The position numbers and the translations under genes were made by a program. From contig DAIERH010000003.1 in the NCBI GenBank assembly GCA_027346925.1, positions 1-22,427 of the forward strand: a stretch of DNA of 22,427 nucleotides. Reading direction: 5' to 3'. Of this stretch, positions 6,614 to 14,484 are shown piece after piece. Under the pieces are notes generated by a model. It worked only from the letters and a program-made list of their open reading frames with translations, did not search any database and had not been told where the DNA came from. Position 1 is the stretch's first letter. Each line of letters opens with the position of its first letter. Source of the stretch: Geobacter sp. Its GTDB lineage: Bacteria; Desulfobacterota; Desulfuromonadia; Geobacterales; Pseudopelobacteraceae.

Positions 6614-7489
6614 CTAGCCCGGCCCAACCGTGACGGTCACCATCAACCGCCGCACCCCGTCCGGCTGTGCAATCTCCAACGGAATCCGCACCGTAGTTCC
6701 CTGCATACTGACCCCATCCCCGTCCAGCTTGACCCTCAAGCCGGCATCTACCGCTTGTTCGCCGTCGCAGGAAGCTTCATCCGGAACACAGGCGGCGGGG
6801 CCCATTGCCGCCTGTTCCGGCACACCGGCCTCCATTACGGGCCGAACGCCGTCGCCCTCCCCGCTATGGTCCACATCCGGTTCCTGCTCAATTCTCGGCA
6901 GTTCGGCATGATCACCGATACGGGCCATGATCTTGCGGGAAAGCGATGTGAGCGTCTCCAGAACCCCATCACCGCTCGTCGCCGTGGTCAGGTGGACGTC
7001 GCATTCCGCGAGCCCCAGCAGCGAAGCCGTCTCAGACGACACCACCCGGCCGGCGCGATCGGCCTTGTTGAGTTGGAGCACCAGCGGGATCTCATCCAGT
7101 CCCCTGCCGTAGGAATTCACTACCCCCCGCAGTTGCTGCACACTGTGCCGCACAACAGACAAATATTCCCGGGACGCGTCCGCCACGAGCACCAGGCCGT
7201 CGGTCCCCTTGAGCAGCATCTTCCAGGCGGCCTGGTTGGCAACGTTTCCGTGGAGCGTATAGATCTGAAAACGGATGCGGTAGCCGCTGAAAAGCGGCTG
7301 TTCAAAGGGGGTGAAGTCGAAGAAGAGCAGCGCGGAACCGGCAGTGGGCAACACCTTCAACTCGCCGCGCAACGATGGCTTGATCCTGGCGTATACATAA
7401 CGCAACGAGGTCCCCTTCCCGGCCCCTTCATGGCCGAAGTAGACGATCTTCGCGTTTATCTCCCGCTTCGCATGATTTATGATTGCCAT
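6614..7489 (-). CDS. MglA-like small GTPase with C-terminal extension
   Basis: 291 aa against about 195 for plain MglA. The GTPase domain (10-190) has P-loop GHEGAGKGTS (19-28), the MglA-style Q-x-YTLHG segment (75-81) where family members have QTYTVPG, and the guanine-specificity motif NKAD (141-144). In MglA the P-loop Lys is followed by Thr; here it is Gly26 with Thr27 next, so Mg binding may be shifted or weak. Residues about 195-245 are acidic and low-complexity, and 250-291 form a short beta-rich tail. MglA proteins set cell polarity or motility direction. Start ATG 7489 has AGGAG at a spacing of 5. It sits between the HEAT-like and MgtC-like genes with gaps of 14 and 10 bases. Confidence 0.85.
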   Translation of the reverse strand: MAIINHAKREINAKIVYFGHEGAGKGTSLRYVYARIKPSLRGELKVLPTAGSALLFFDFTPFEQPLFSGYRIRFQIYTLHGNVANQAAWKMLLKGTDGLVLVADASREYLSVVRHSVQQLRGVVNSYGRGLDEIPLVLQLNKADRAGRVVSSETASLLGLAECDVHLTTATSGDGVLETLTSLSRKIMARIGDHAELPRIEQEPDVDHSGEGDGVRPVMEAGVPEQAAMGPAACVPDEASCDGEQAVDAGLRVKLDGDGVSMQGTTVRIPLEIAQPDGVRRLMVTVTVGPG

Positions 7490-7503
7490 CGTAGCTCCTA
7501 CTA

Positions 7504-8442
7504 TCAGCTTCTTTTCTTGTTCAGCAGCAGCCGCCTGGCCTGGGTGGAAACCACCGACGAGATGTTCTTGCTCTTGGCATAGGCCGCGATATCCTTCTCA
7601 CTCAGGGTCGAGAGATAGCGCAAGGCATTGGGTATCGGCGTTCGGGGATTCTCCACCAACGCCTTGCGGATCTTGATATTCTTGGTCCACTCCTTGTTGG
7701 CGCAGATCAAGCGCATGATATCGTCGTTCTGCACCCCGGACTTCACCACGGACAGTATCTCCGCCTCGGTGATGCGGGGATTCTTGATGACGCTGCCGGA
7801 AACCAGCTTATTGGCATCCTTGACGAGCAGCGAACGCCACTCCTTGTCGCCGGTCAGCGCCATCTTGATCTTATCGGCAATGCCCATTGCCTGGGACAGC
7901 TTGTACTTGCTGAGGAACTCCTCCCCCTCCTCGTCCACTTCCCCGGATTCCTCTGCGCCGGCATCCTCCGCCGGCTCTTCATCCTCACCGTCGGGCCCTT
8001 CGCCCGGTTCCACATCATCACCGCCTCCGCCACCCTCTGCCGGAGGGTACTCCCGCGGAAGCCCTTTGCTCCCCATCGTGAACCTCTGGAGGAATACCCG
8101 CGCCTGGGGAGAAAGCAACCCGCTGTTCAGCAACGCACCGGCCACTGCGGGACTGGAATGATGAACCCGCGCGATCACATCCAGGATGGCGGGGTGAGTC
8201 TCGGGACGGCAGCGGATGAACTCCACCAGCGCTTCCGGCGGCAACGCTTCAAAAGCAGCGCCGGCCGCTGCCTTGACCAGATTGTCGCCATCCTGCATCA
8301 GGCAGAAGATGAGCAGCACCCGATCTTCGGACGCCAACCCCGATGCCGTCCCGAGACCCCTCAGCTTCTCGTCGGCAGTGCCCCCCGGCCGGACAAACGC
8401 CGCGATTGCCGGGGGTATCTTCAACCTGACCTTTTCAGCCAT
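7504..8442 (-). CDS. HEAT-like repeat protein with acidic linker
   Basis: 312 aa, no signal peptide. An N-terminal helical region (1-125) and a C-terminal helical-repeat region (about 178-312; motifs KNPRITEAEILSVVKSG, NKEWTKNIKIRKALVENPRT, SKNISSVVSTQARRLL) are joined by a very acidic Gly/Glu/Asp linker at 137-175. The C-terminal part looks like a family of conserved deltaproteobacterial proteins of unknown function; I recognise the pattern but not a name. Likely a protein-protein interaction scaffold in the cytoplasm. The start ATG 8442 lies 6 bases after the SPOR gene stop with only a weak SD, suggesting translational coupling. Adjacent to the MglA-like gene, so it may be its partner or effector (inference). 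Confidence 0.8.
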   Translation of the reverse strand: MAEKVRLKIPPAIAAFVRPGGTADEKLRGLGTASGLASEDRVLLIFCLMQDGDNLVKAAAGAAFEALPPEALVEFIRCRPETHPAILDVIARVHHSSPAVAGALLNSGLLSPQARVFLQRFTMGSKGLPREYPPAEGGGGGDDVEPGEGPDGEDEEPAEDAGAEESGEVDEEGEEFLSKYKLSQAMGIADKIKMALTGDKEWRSLLVKDANKLVSGSVIKNPRITEAEILSVVKSGVQNDDIMRLICANKEWTKNIKIRKALVENPRTPIPNALRYLSTLSEKDIAAYAKSKNISSVVSTQARRLLLNKKRS

Positions 8443-8448
8443 ACGCGC

Positions 8449-9516
8449 CTACTGGCGGATCAGGGACGGCTTGAGCCCGGAGTCCTTCAGCTTCTTCAGT
8501 ACCGCCTCGGCCGACTTCTTGTCACTGAACGTACCAGCCGTCAGGAGCTTGGAAGGAATGGCCACATCCGTCCGCTTCAGGGTCAGGGTGAAACCGGCGG
8601 CAGCCAGGCGTTCCTTCTCCGACGTCGCCCGGCTATCCAGCAGATAAGAGCCGGCGTAGACGGCAAATTTACCGCCGCGTTCAATGATGAACGCATCGGA
8701 CGTATAGCGTTTCAGTTTATCCAGCTCGGCCCTGGCGACGACACGGTCATCATACTCGGCCAGCAAAAGGCGGTTCATGGGCGCTTTCCTCTTCGCGCCC
8801 GACTGGACAGCCGCTTCGAGGCCAGCCTTTCTGACCCGCACCATGTCGGCGGCCAAGGCATCCTCCAGCAGGTAGTTGCCCACCGCCACCGTCCAACGGC
8901 CGCCTGAAGTCTGGCCTGGTTCCGACACCGGTTTTTTCTCCGCTTTTGCCGCAGGCTTTTTCGCCGCGACCACCTTCTTTTCAGCCGGAGCAGCGGGAGG
9001 CGTCTTTTTCTGAGCCATGGCCGGCTGCTTTTTCTCGGCAGGGGCAGGTCTCTTTTCCTCGGCCTTGGCCACGACCTGCTTCTGCGGCTGTTTTCCAGGC
9101 GTGGCTGGCAGCGCCTTTTTTTCCACCGGTTTTAGCGGCGCGGGTTTTGGGGGCTCTTCCTTGGGCCTGGGCACTGCCTTGGCAACCGGCGGCGCCGGTA
9201 CCGCCGGTACCGCCTGGACTGTCTTGGTTGGCTCCGGGGCCACCACTTCTTTCTTCACTTCGGGGGCTGCCGGTGCAGCGCTCTTGGCCGCCTCACCCTC
9301 ACGGGATGGCAGCGGCTTCTTCACCACCTGCGGAGGTGGCGCCTCGGCGGGTTTCTGTTCCTCCATGGGCCTGATCAGGCCGGTAAAGAAGTAGATATAC
9401 CCAAACCCGCCGACCAGCACGAGCAATACAACCAAAAGGATGTTCTGTCGCCCTTTCTCGCTGCCGGCAGCCTGTTTCGGACTGCCTCCCGTATCTTTGT
9501 TGAACTTGAAATCCAT
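8449..9516 (-). CDS. Single-pass membrane protein with SPOR-like C-terminus
   Basis: 355 aa. A short cytoplasmic N-terminus, one transmembrane helix (25-47), a long Pro/Ala/Lys-rich linker (about 50-205) that could span the periplasm, and a C-terminal region with two SPOR-like units (about 206-280 and 281-355; WTVAVGNYLLEDALA, FAVYAGSYLLDS, LLTAGTFSDKKSAEAVLKKL). SPOR domains bind denuded peptidoglycan glycan strands at division sites or poles. Start ATG 9516 has GGAGG 6 bases upstream. First gene of the SPOR-HEAT-GTPase-MgtC set; a promoter was not identified in the 79 bases between it and EF-G2, where a hairpin lies, so readthrough is possible. Confidence 0.85.
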   Translation of the reverse strand: MDFKFNKDTGGSPKQAAGSEKGRQNILLVVLLVLVGGFGYIYFFTGLIRPMEEQKPAEAPPPQVVKKPLPSREGEAAKSAAPAAPEVKKEVVAPEPTKTVQAVPAVPAPPVAKAVPRPKEEPPKPAPLKPVEKKALPATPGKQPQKQVVAKAEEKRPAPAEKKQPAMAQKKTPPAAPAEKKVVAAKKPAAKAEKKPVSEPGQTSGGRWTVAVGNYLLEDALAADMVRVRKAGLEAAVQSGAKRKAPMNRLLLAEYDDRVVARAELDKLKRYTSDAFIIERGGKFAVYAGSYLLDSRATSEKERLAAAGFTLTLKRTDVAIPSKLLTAGTFSDKKSAEAVLKKLKDSGLKPSLIRQ

Positions 9517-9543
9517 CTCAAACCTCCGTGTCAGGTAAAACCA

Positions 9544-9586
9544 AAGGTAGAAGACTGAAGGCTTAAATCCTTCAGCCTTCTACCTT
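9544..9586 (-). terminator. Long hairpin after EF-G2, probable terminator
   Basis: Arms of 18 bp (9544-9561 and 9569-9586) with one mismatched pair that is a G-U wobble in RNA, 7-base loop. On the minus strand it is followed by TGGTTTTACC, a poor T-run, so termination may be partial. The arms carry CTTCAGCCTTC-type low-complexity sequence, also found just after at 9584-9597. Confidence 0.6.
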
Positions 9587-9595
9587 CAGTCAGCC

Positions 9596-11692
9596 TTAGC
9601 CATTGTTGCCGTTATTCTTTTTTGCGCCCGCCTCGACGATCACCTTCTGGGAAAGATGGGTCGGCAGCTCCTCGTAATGGGAGAATTCCATGCTGAACAG
9701 GCCCCGGTCACTGGTCATGGATTTGAGGTCGTTTGAGTAGGCCAGCACCTCTGACATGGGCACCACGGCGCGGATGATCTGGGAGTTGGCCTTGGGTTCC
9801 ACCCCCACCACCTTGCCGCGGCGGGAGTTCAGGTCGCCGATCACATCACCCATGTTTTCGTCCGGCACGGTAACCTTCATGTTCACGATCGGCTCCAGAA
9901 GCACCGGTTTGCACAACTCCATGGCCTTCTTGAAGGCCATGGAACCGGCCACCTTGAAGGCCATCTCCGAGGAATCGACCGTATGGAAGGAGCCGTCGTA
10001 GAGCGCTACCTTGAAATCCACCACTGGAAAGCCGGCCAGGAACCCCTCCACGGCCGCCTCCTGGATCCCCTTGTCCACAGCCGGGATATACTGGCGCGGG
10101 ATCACTCCGCCCACGATCTTGTCCTCGAACAGATACCCTTCCCCACGGCCGGTGGGGGCCATTTCGATCCAGCAGTCGCCGTACTGACCTCGCCCGCCGG
10201 ACTGTTTCTTGTATTTTCCCTGCACCTTGGCGGTGCCGCGGATGGTTTCCAGATAGGGCACCTTGGGGGTCTTGAGGATCACCTCCACGCCGAACTTGCG
10301 CTTCATCTTCTCCACGATCACCTCCAGGTGCACCTGCCCCATGCCGGAGATGATGAATTCCTTGGTCTGCGGATCCCGGTGCGACTCCAGGGTAGGTTCC
10401 TCCTCGATCATGCGGTGCAGTGCATTGTGGATCTTGTCCTCGTCTGCCTTGGTCTTGGGTTCGATGGCATAGGAGATCACCGGCAGGAGCTGCTTGGCCG
10501 GCTCGAACACAATGGGGTTTGCCGGATCGCAGAGGGTGTCGCCGGTGATGGTCTCCTTGAGCTTGGCCACGGCCACGATATCCCCGGCCACGGCCTGTTT
10601 GATGGGATGCTGCTTCTTTCCTTCCAGTTCGTAGATCTGGCCGATGCGCTCCTCCACTCCCTTGGTGGAATTGAATATGGTGGAGTCGGAGTTGAGCACG
10701 CCGGAGTAGACCCGGAAGATGGTGATCTTGCCGGTATAGGGGTCTGAGGTGGTCTTGAAGACCAGGGCCGAGAACGGTTCTTTCTCGTCGGGGGCGCGTT
10801 CGATGATGTCACCGTTCTTGGGGTGTGTCCCGACCGCCTTGGTGCGGTCCAGGGGGGACGGCAGGTAGGCGCAGATGGCATCCAAGAGCTGCCTGACGCC
10901 GATGTTGGCGGTGGCCGACCCGCACAGCACGGCGGTAAAGGTGTTGCGCATGGTTCCGACCCGCAGGCCGTCGATGATCTCCTCCTCGGTCAACTCACCC
11001 GTCTCCAGGTATTTCTCCGTCAGGGCGTCGTAGGCCTCGGCCACGGTCTCCACCATGTGTTCGCGCAATCGGGTGGCCTCGGCAAGGCAATCGGCCGGGA
11101 TATCACCCTCGGTGCAGGTGCCCGAGCCGTCCTTGGGATAGAAGCAGGCCTTCATATGGATCAGGTCGATAACCCCCTGAAACTTGTCCTCCGCACCGAT
11201 CGGCATCTGGATGGCAATGCCGCGGGCGCCCAGGGCCTTTTCCATGTCGTCGATGGCGCGCAGGAAGCTGGCCCGCTCCCGGTCCAGCTTGTTGACAAAG
11301 GCGATACGGGGGATCTCGAACTCGTTGGCCCAACTCCAGATCTCCTCGGTCTGGGCCTTGACTCCCGAAATGGCGGAGAGGATGACCACGGCGCAGTCCA
11401 GGGTGCGCATGCAGGCGCGGGTGTCGGCGATGAAATTGCCGTAACCCGGGGTATCGACGATGTGGATTGAATGGCCGTTCCACTCGCAGTGATCCAGGGC
11501 CGAGGTGATGGATATCTTGCGTTTGATCTCTTCTGGCTCGAAATCCATGGTGGAGGTGCCGTCGTCCACACGCCCCAGGCGGTCGATCATCCCGGTGTTG
11601 AAGAGGATCGCCTCGGCCAGCGAGGTTTTGCCGGCGCCGCCATGTGCGATGATGCCCAGGTTACGGATCTTGCTCGTCTCAAACTGTCCCAT
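9596..11692 (-). CDS. fusA: Elongation factor G-like GTPase (EF-G2 type)
   Basis: 698 aa, full-length EF-G architecture. The G1 motif is AHGGAGKTS (16-24), unlike AHIDAGKTT of housekeeping EF-G; G3 is DTPGYGNF (80-87), with Tyr84 in the place of the catalytic His of DTPGH; G4 is NKLD (134-137). Domains II, III (EEEPTLESHRDPQTKEFIIS region), IV (GGRGQYGDCWIEMAP; GGVIPRQYIPAVDKG) and V (SRRGKVVGVEP) are all recognisable. These motif changes match the EF-G2 paralogue family known from Thermus and many bacteria, whose role in translation is auxiliary or unclear. Start ATG 11692 has AGGAG at a spacing of 5-6. Last gene of the nadC-birA-coaX operon, 38 bases after coaX. Confidence 0.92.
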   Translation of the reverse strand: MGQFETSKIRNLGIIAHGGAGKTSLAEAILFNTGMIDRLGRVDDGTSTMDFEPEEIKRKISITSALDHCEWNGHSIHIVDTPGYGNFIADTRACMRTLDCAVVILSAISGVKAQTEEIWSWANEFEIPRIAFVNKLDRERASFLRAIDDMEKALGARGIAIQMPIGAEDKFQGVIDLIHMKACFYPKDGSGTCTEGDIPADCLAEATRLREHMVETVAEAYDALTEKYLETGELTEEEIIDGLRVGTMRNTFTAVLCGSATANIGVRQLLDAICAYLPSPLDRTKAVGTHPKNGDIIERAPDEKEPFSALVFKTTSDPYTGKITIFRVYSGVLNSDSTIFNSTKGVEERIGQIYELEGKKQHPIKQAVAGDIVAVAKLKETITGDTLCDPANPIVFEPAKQLLPVISYAIEPKTKADEDKIHNALHRMIEEEPTLESHRDPQTKEFIISGMGQVHLEVIVEKMKRKFGVEVILKTPKVPYLETIRGTAKVQGKYKKQSGGRGQYGDCWIEMAPTGRGEGYLFEDKIVGGVIPRQYIPAVDKGIQEAAVEGFLAGFPVVDFKVALYDGSFHTVDSSEMAFKVAGSMAFKKAMELCKPVLLEPIVNMKVTVPDENMGDVIGDLNSRRGKVVGVEPKANSQIIRAVVPMSEVLAYSNDLKSMTSDRGLFSMEFSHYEELPTHLSQKVIVEAGAKKNNGNNG

Positions 11693-11730
11693 CTGATCTC
11701 CTCCTTAGAGTGGGTATAAGAAACAGCCAG

Positions 11731-12495
11731 CTATCTGTTCCGTTCGTAGAGTATCCTCAGCCCGTCCAGGGTGAGGAAATCATCCACCTCTTCGATGGTC
11801 GCGGACTCCGGGGCGATCAGGTTGGCCAGGCCGCCGGTGGCGATGACCCTGGGGGTATCATGGCTCTCTGCCTTGATGCGGCTGACGATTCCGTCCACCA
11901 GGCCGACGTAGCCGTAGAAGACACCGGCCTGCATGGAATTGACCGTGTTCTTGGCAATGATGTGGGGCGGTTTGGCGATATCCACCCGCGGCAGCTTGCT
12001 GGCCCTCTGGAAGAGCGCCTCCAAAGAGATGGCAAGGCCGGGCGCGATGGCGCCGCCGCAGTATTCACCCTTCTGGTTGACGTAGTCGAAGGTGGTGGCT
12101 GTGCCGAAATCGACGATAACCAGGGCCGAGCGGTGCTTCTCGTACCCCGCGACCGCATTGACGATGCGGTCCGCTCCCACCTCGCGGGGGTTGTCGTACT
12201 GGATCGGCATGCCGGTCTTGATGCCCGGGCCGACCACAAAGGGGGTAAGGCGGAAGAAATCGTGGGAGATGGCCTCCATCACGCCAGTGAGCGGCGGAAC
12301 CACGGAAGAGATGATGGCCGCACTGATGGACGCAAACCCGAGGCCGGCCTGGCTGAACAGGCTGTGGAGCAGCACCGCGTACTCGTCGGAGGTGCGCGAC
12401 TTGTCGGTGGAGAGGCGCCAGTTGCGCACACGCTGCGCCCCCTCGTAGATCCCCAGGACGATATTGCTGTTGCCGACGTCTATTACCAGGAGCAT
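11731..12495 (-). CDS. coaX: Type III pantothenate kinase
   Basis: 254 aa, typical for CoaX. Catalyses the first step of coenzyme A synthesis, ATP-dependent phosphorylation of pantothenate, in the cytoplasm. Motifs: N-terminal phosphate loop DVGNSNIVLG (6-15), NPREVGADRIVNAVAGY with the ADR motif, VDFGTATTFD, and GGAIAPGL. The start ATG 12495 lies one base after the birA stop (TGAAATG), so translation is probably coupled. This pair, birA-coaX, is widespread in bacteria. Confidence 0.95.
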   Translation of the reverse strand: MLLVIDVGNSNIVLGIYEGAQRVRNWRLSTDKSRTSDEYAVLLHSLFSQAGLGFASISAAIISSVVPPLTGVMEAISHDFFRLTPFVVGPGIKTGMPIQYDNPREVGADRIVNAVAGYEKHRSALVIVDFGTATTFDYVNQKGEYCGGAIAPGLAISLEALFQRASKLPRVDIAKPPHIIAKNTVNSMQAGVFYGYVGLVDGIVSRIKAESHDTPRVIATGGLANLIAPESATIEEVDDFLTLDGLRILYERNR

Positions 12496-12496
12496 T

Positions 12497-13474
12497 TCAG
12501 AGTACCTTTACATCCCCGCTGAGGATCCGTTCAATCCTTCCGTCCGACAGGCGCACCAGCAGGGCGCCGTCGCCGTCGATGCCCTTGAACATGCCCCGCA
12601 CGACCTCCGAGCCGGCATCGCTGACGACCACCTCCCGGCCACGTGCGTTGCAGCGTGACTGCCACTCCTCCCGCACCGGTCCGAATCCATGGGCGATAAA
12701 ATCGGCGTAGAGCCGGTCCAGTTCGTTCAGCATGGTCGCGGCAAAACCCGTCCGGTCAACCCGCTGCCCGCTTTCCAGGAAAAGCGACGTGGCAGGGTGG
12801 CGCAGGTCGTGGGGAAACTGCGCCAGGGTCATGTTCAGGTTCACCCCCAGTCCGAGGATAACGAAGTTGATGGCATCGGTCTCGGCGCTCATCTCATTCA
12901 AAAGGCCTGCCACCTTCCTGCCGCCCATGAGCACGTCGTTGGGCCACTTGATTTCGGGCAAGAGGCCGGTGACGCGCTCGATGGTCCGGGCCACCGCCAC
13001 GGCGGAAAGGAAGGTCAGTTGCGGCGCTTCGTGGGGCATCACGCCGGGGCGCAGAATAACCGAACAGTAAAGGTTCACCCCCGCCGGCGACGACCAGGCT
13101 CGTCCTCGCCGCCCCTTGCCGCCGGTCTGGGCCTCGGCCACGACCACCGTCCCTTCAGGGGCCCCCTCCTCGGCGAGCCGGAAGGCATCGCTGTTGGTCG
13201 AGCCGGTTTCTTTCAAACAGACAAGCCGCCTGCCCACGAGCGCCGCGCCCAAGCGGGCCGCGATCTCATCGCTGTCCAGGTTATCGGGCGTGGAAACCAG
13301 CCGGTACCCCCTGGAGGGGACCGCCTCGATCACATACCCCCCCTCCCTGAGCGCCGAGATATGCTTCCAGACCGCGGTGCGGGAAACCTTCAGGTCGCGG
13401 CTGAGCTGGCCCCCGGAAACGAAGCCCCCCTGCTCACGGAAAAGTCGCAGAATGGTGCCGGCCTTCTGGTGCAT
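12497..13474 (-). CDS. birA: Bifunctional biotin--protein ligase / biotin operon repressor
   Basis: 325 aa, long BirA with an N-terminal DNA-binding domain. Activates biotin to biotinyl-AMP and attaches it to carboxylase carrier domains; when idle it can repress biotin genes. The HTH covers about 18-60 (GGQLSRDLKVSRTAVWKHIS). The ligase core has GSTN, AEAQTGGKGRRGRAWSSP (adenylate-binding GRGRxGR variant with KGRRGR), KWPNDVL, KVAGLLNE and GLGVNLN, then an SH3-like C-terminal domain. Start ATG 13474 is 4 bases after the nadC stop. No biotin-synthesis gene is present in the window. Confidence 0.95.
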   Translation of the reverse strand: MHQKAGTILRLFREQGGFVSGGQLSRDLKVSRTAVWKHISALREGGYVIEAVPSRGYRLVSTPDNLDSDEIAARLGAALVGRRLVCLKETGSTNSDAFRLAEEGAPEGTVVVAEAQTGGKGRRGRAWSSPAGVNLYCSVILRPGVMPHEAPQLTFLSAVAVARTIERVTGLLPEIKWPNDVLMGGRKVAGLLNEMSAETDAINFVILGLGVNLNMTLAQFPHDLRHPATSLFLESGQRVDRTGFAATMLNELDRLYADFIAHGFGPVREEWQSRCNARGREVVVSDAGSEVVRGMFKGIDGDGALLVRLSDGRIERILSGDVKVL

Positions 13475-13478
13475 CGCC

Positions 13479-14303
13479 CTAGTCCAGCAACATGGAGATA
13501 TCCATGGCCCGGGCCGAGTGGGTCAAGGCCCCGACCGAGATGATGTCCACCCCGGTTTCGGCGATGGAGCGCACGGTCTCCAGGTTGACCCCGCCCGACG
13601 CCTCCACCAGCGCCCTGCCGGCAATAAGGTTGACTGCGGTACGCATGTCGTCCAGTCCCATGTTGTCCAGCATGATGATGTCGGCCCCGGCGGCCAATGC
13701 CTCATCCACCTGCCCCAGGGTTTCGGTCTCGACCTCGATCCTGAGGGTATGGGGGATGTAGGCCCGGGCCCTGCCGATCGCCTCGCCGATGCCGCCGGCT
13801 GCGGTGATATGGTTTTCCTTGATGAGGATGCCGTCGTAAAGGCCGGTGCGGTGATTGATGCCGCCACCCACCCGTACGGCGTATTTTTCCAGTTCCCTCA
13901 GCCCCGGGGTGGTCTTGCGGGTGTCCACGATACGGGCCTTGGTCCCCTTCACTGCCTCGACATAACGCGAGGTCAGGGTGGCGACGCCGGAGAGCCGCTG
14001 GAGCAGATTGAGGGCCACCCGTTCGCCCATCAGCAGGTCGGCGGCGCTGCCCTGCACGGCGGCAAGCAGGTCTCCACGGCTAGCCCGCGCCCCTTCCGGT
14101 TGGCTTGCGGAAAAGGCCACGGCGGGATCAAGCCGGCGAAAGACCCGTTCGGCCACGAACAGACCGGCAATCACCATATCCTCCTTGGCAATGAGGCGGG
14201 CCACGGCGGTGCGCCTTTCCGGCACGACCGCCTGGGTGGTGATGTCGCCGGTATGGATATCTTCCAGCAGGGCCTGTTCGATAAGACGGTCGAGAGCGAG
14301 CAT
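13479..14303 (-). CDS. nadC: Nicotinate-nucleotide pyrophosphorylase (quinolinate phosphoribosyltransferase)
   Basis: 274 aa. Converts quinolinate and PRPP to nicotinate mononucleotide in de novo NAD synthesis. Motifs: N-terminal ALLEDIHTGDITTQAVVP, VDTRKTTPGLRELEKYAV with the catalytic TRKT, GGGINHRTGLYDGILIKENH, IEVETE, DIIMLDNM and EASGGVNLETV. The start is set at ATG 14303, with AGGTGG 6 bases upstream, matching the family N-terminus; an open frame extends further but covers the promoter. First gene of the nadC-birA-coaX-EF-G2 operon. Confidence 0.95.
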   Translation of the reverse strand: MLALDRLIEQALLEDIHTGDITTQAVVPERRTAVARLIAKEDMVIAGLFVAERVFRRLDPAVAFSASQPEGARASRGDLLAAVQGSAADLLMGERVALNLLQRLSGVATLTSRYVEAVKGTKARIVDTRKTTPGLRELEKYAVRVGGGINHRTGLYDGILIKENHITAAGGIGEAIGRARAYIPHTLRIEVETETLGQVDEALAAGADIIMLDNMGLDDMRTAVNLIAGRALVEASGGVNLETVRSIAETGVDIISVGALTHSARAMDISMLLD

Positions 14304-14334
14304 GGTGGTCCACCTGACAAGAAAAGTGTGCCCG

Positions 14335-14363
14335 TATATACCACAGGTCGGGGGGCGTATCAA
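14335..14363 (-). promoter_or_regulatory. Promoter of the nadC operon
   Basis: Minus-strand -35 TTGATA (14358-14363), 17-base spacer, -10 TATATA (14335-14340), about 31 bases before the nadC ATG. Back to back with the cytochrome promoter; the two -35 boxes are 47 bases apart. Confidence 0.6.
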
Positions 14364-14410
14364 CCGCAAAACCTTAAACCATGCCCCTTGCCAGCGTAAA
14401 CAATAAACGA

Positions 14411-14439
14411 TTGACGATCGGCGCCTCTGTCTGTATAGT
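14411..14439 (+). promoter_or_regulatory. Promoter of the dodecaheme cytochrome gene
   Basis: -35 TTGACG (14411-14416), 17-base spacer, -10 TATAGT (14434-14439). The start would be near 14446, leaving a leader of about 40 bases, too short for a GEMM-type riboswitch. Confidence 0.65.
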
Positions 14440-14484
14440 AGTGCGCTTGAAATTGGTATACTACCCGTACAGAGGAGTGGCAAT

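Noticed and set aside
14440..14484. Riboswitch such as GEMM before the cytochrome gene.
   Set aside because: The predicted leader is about 40 bases, too short, and no GEMM core was seen.
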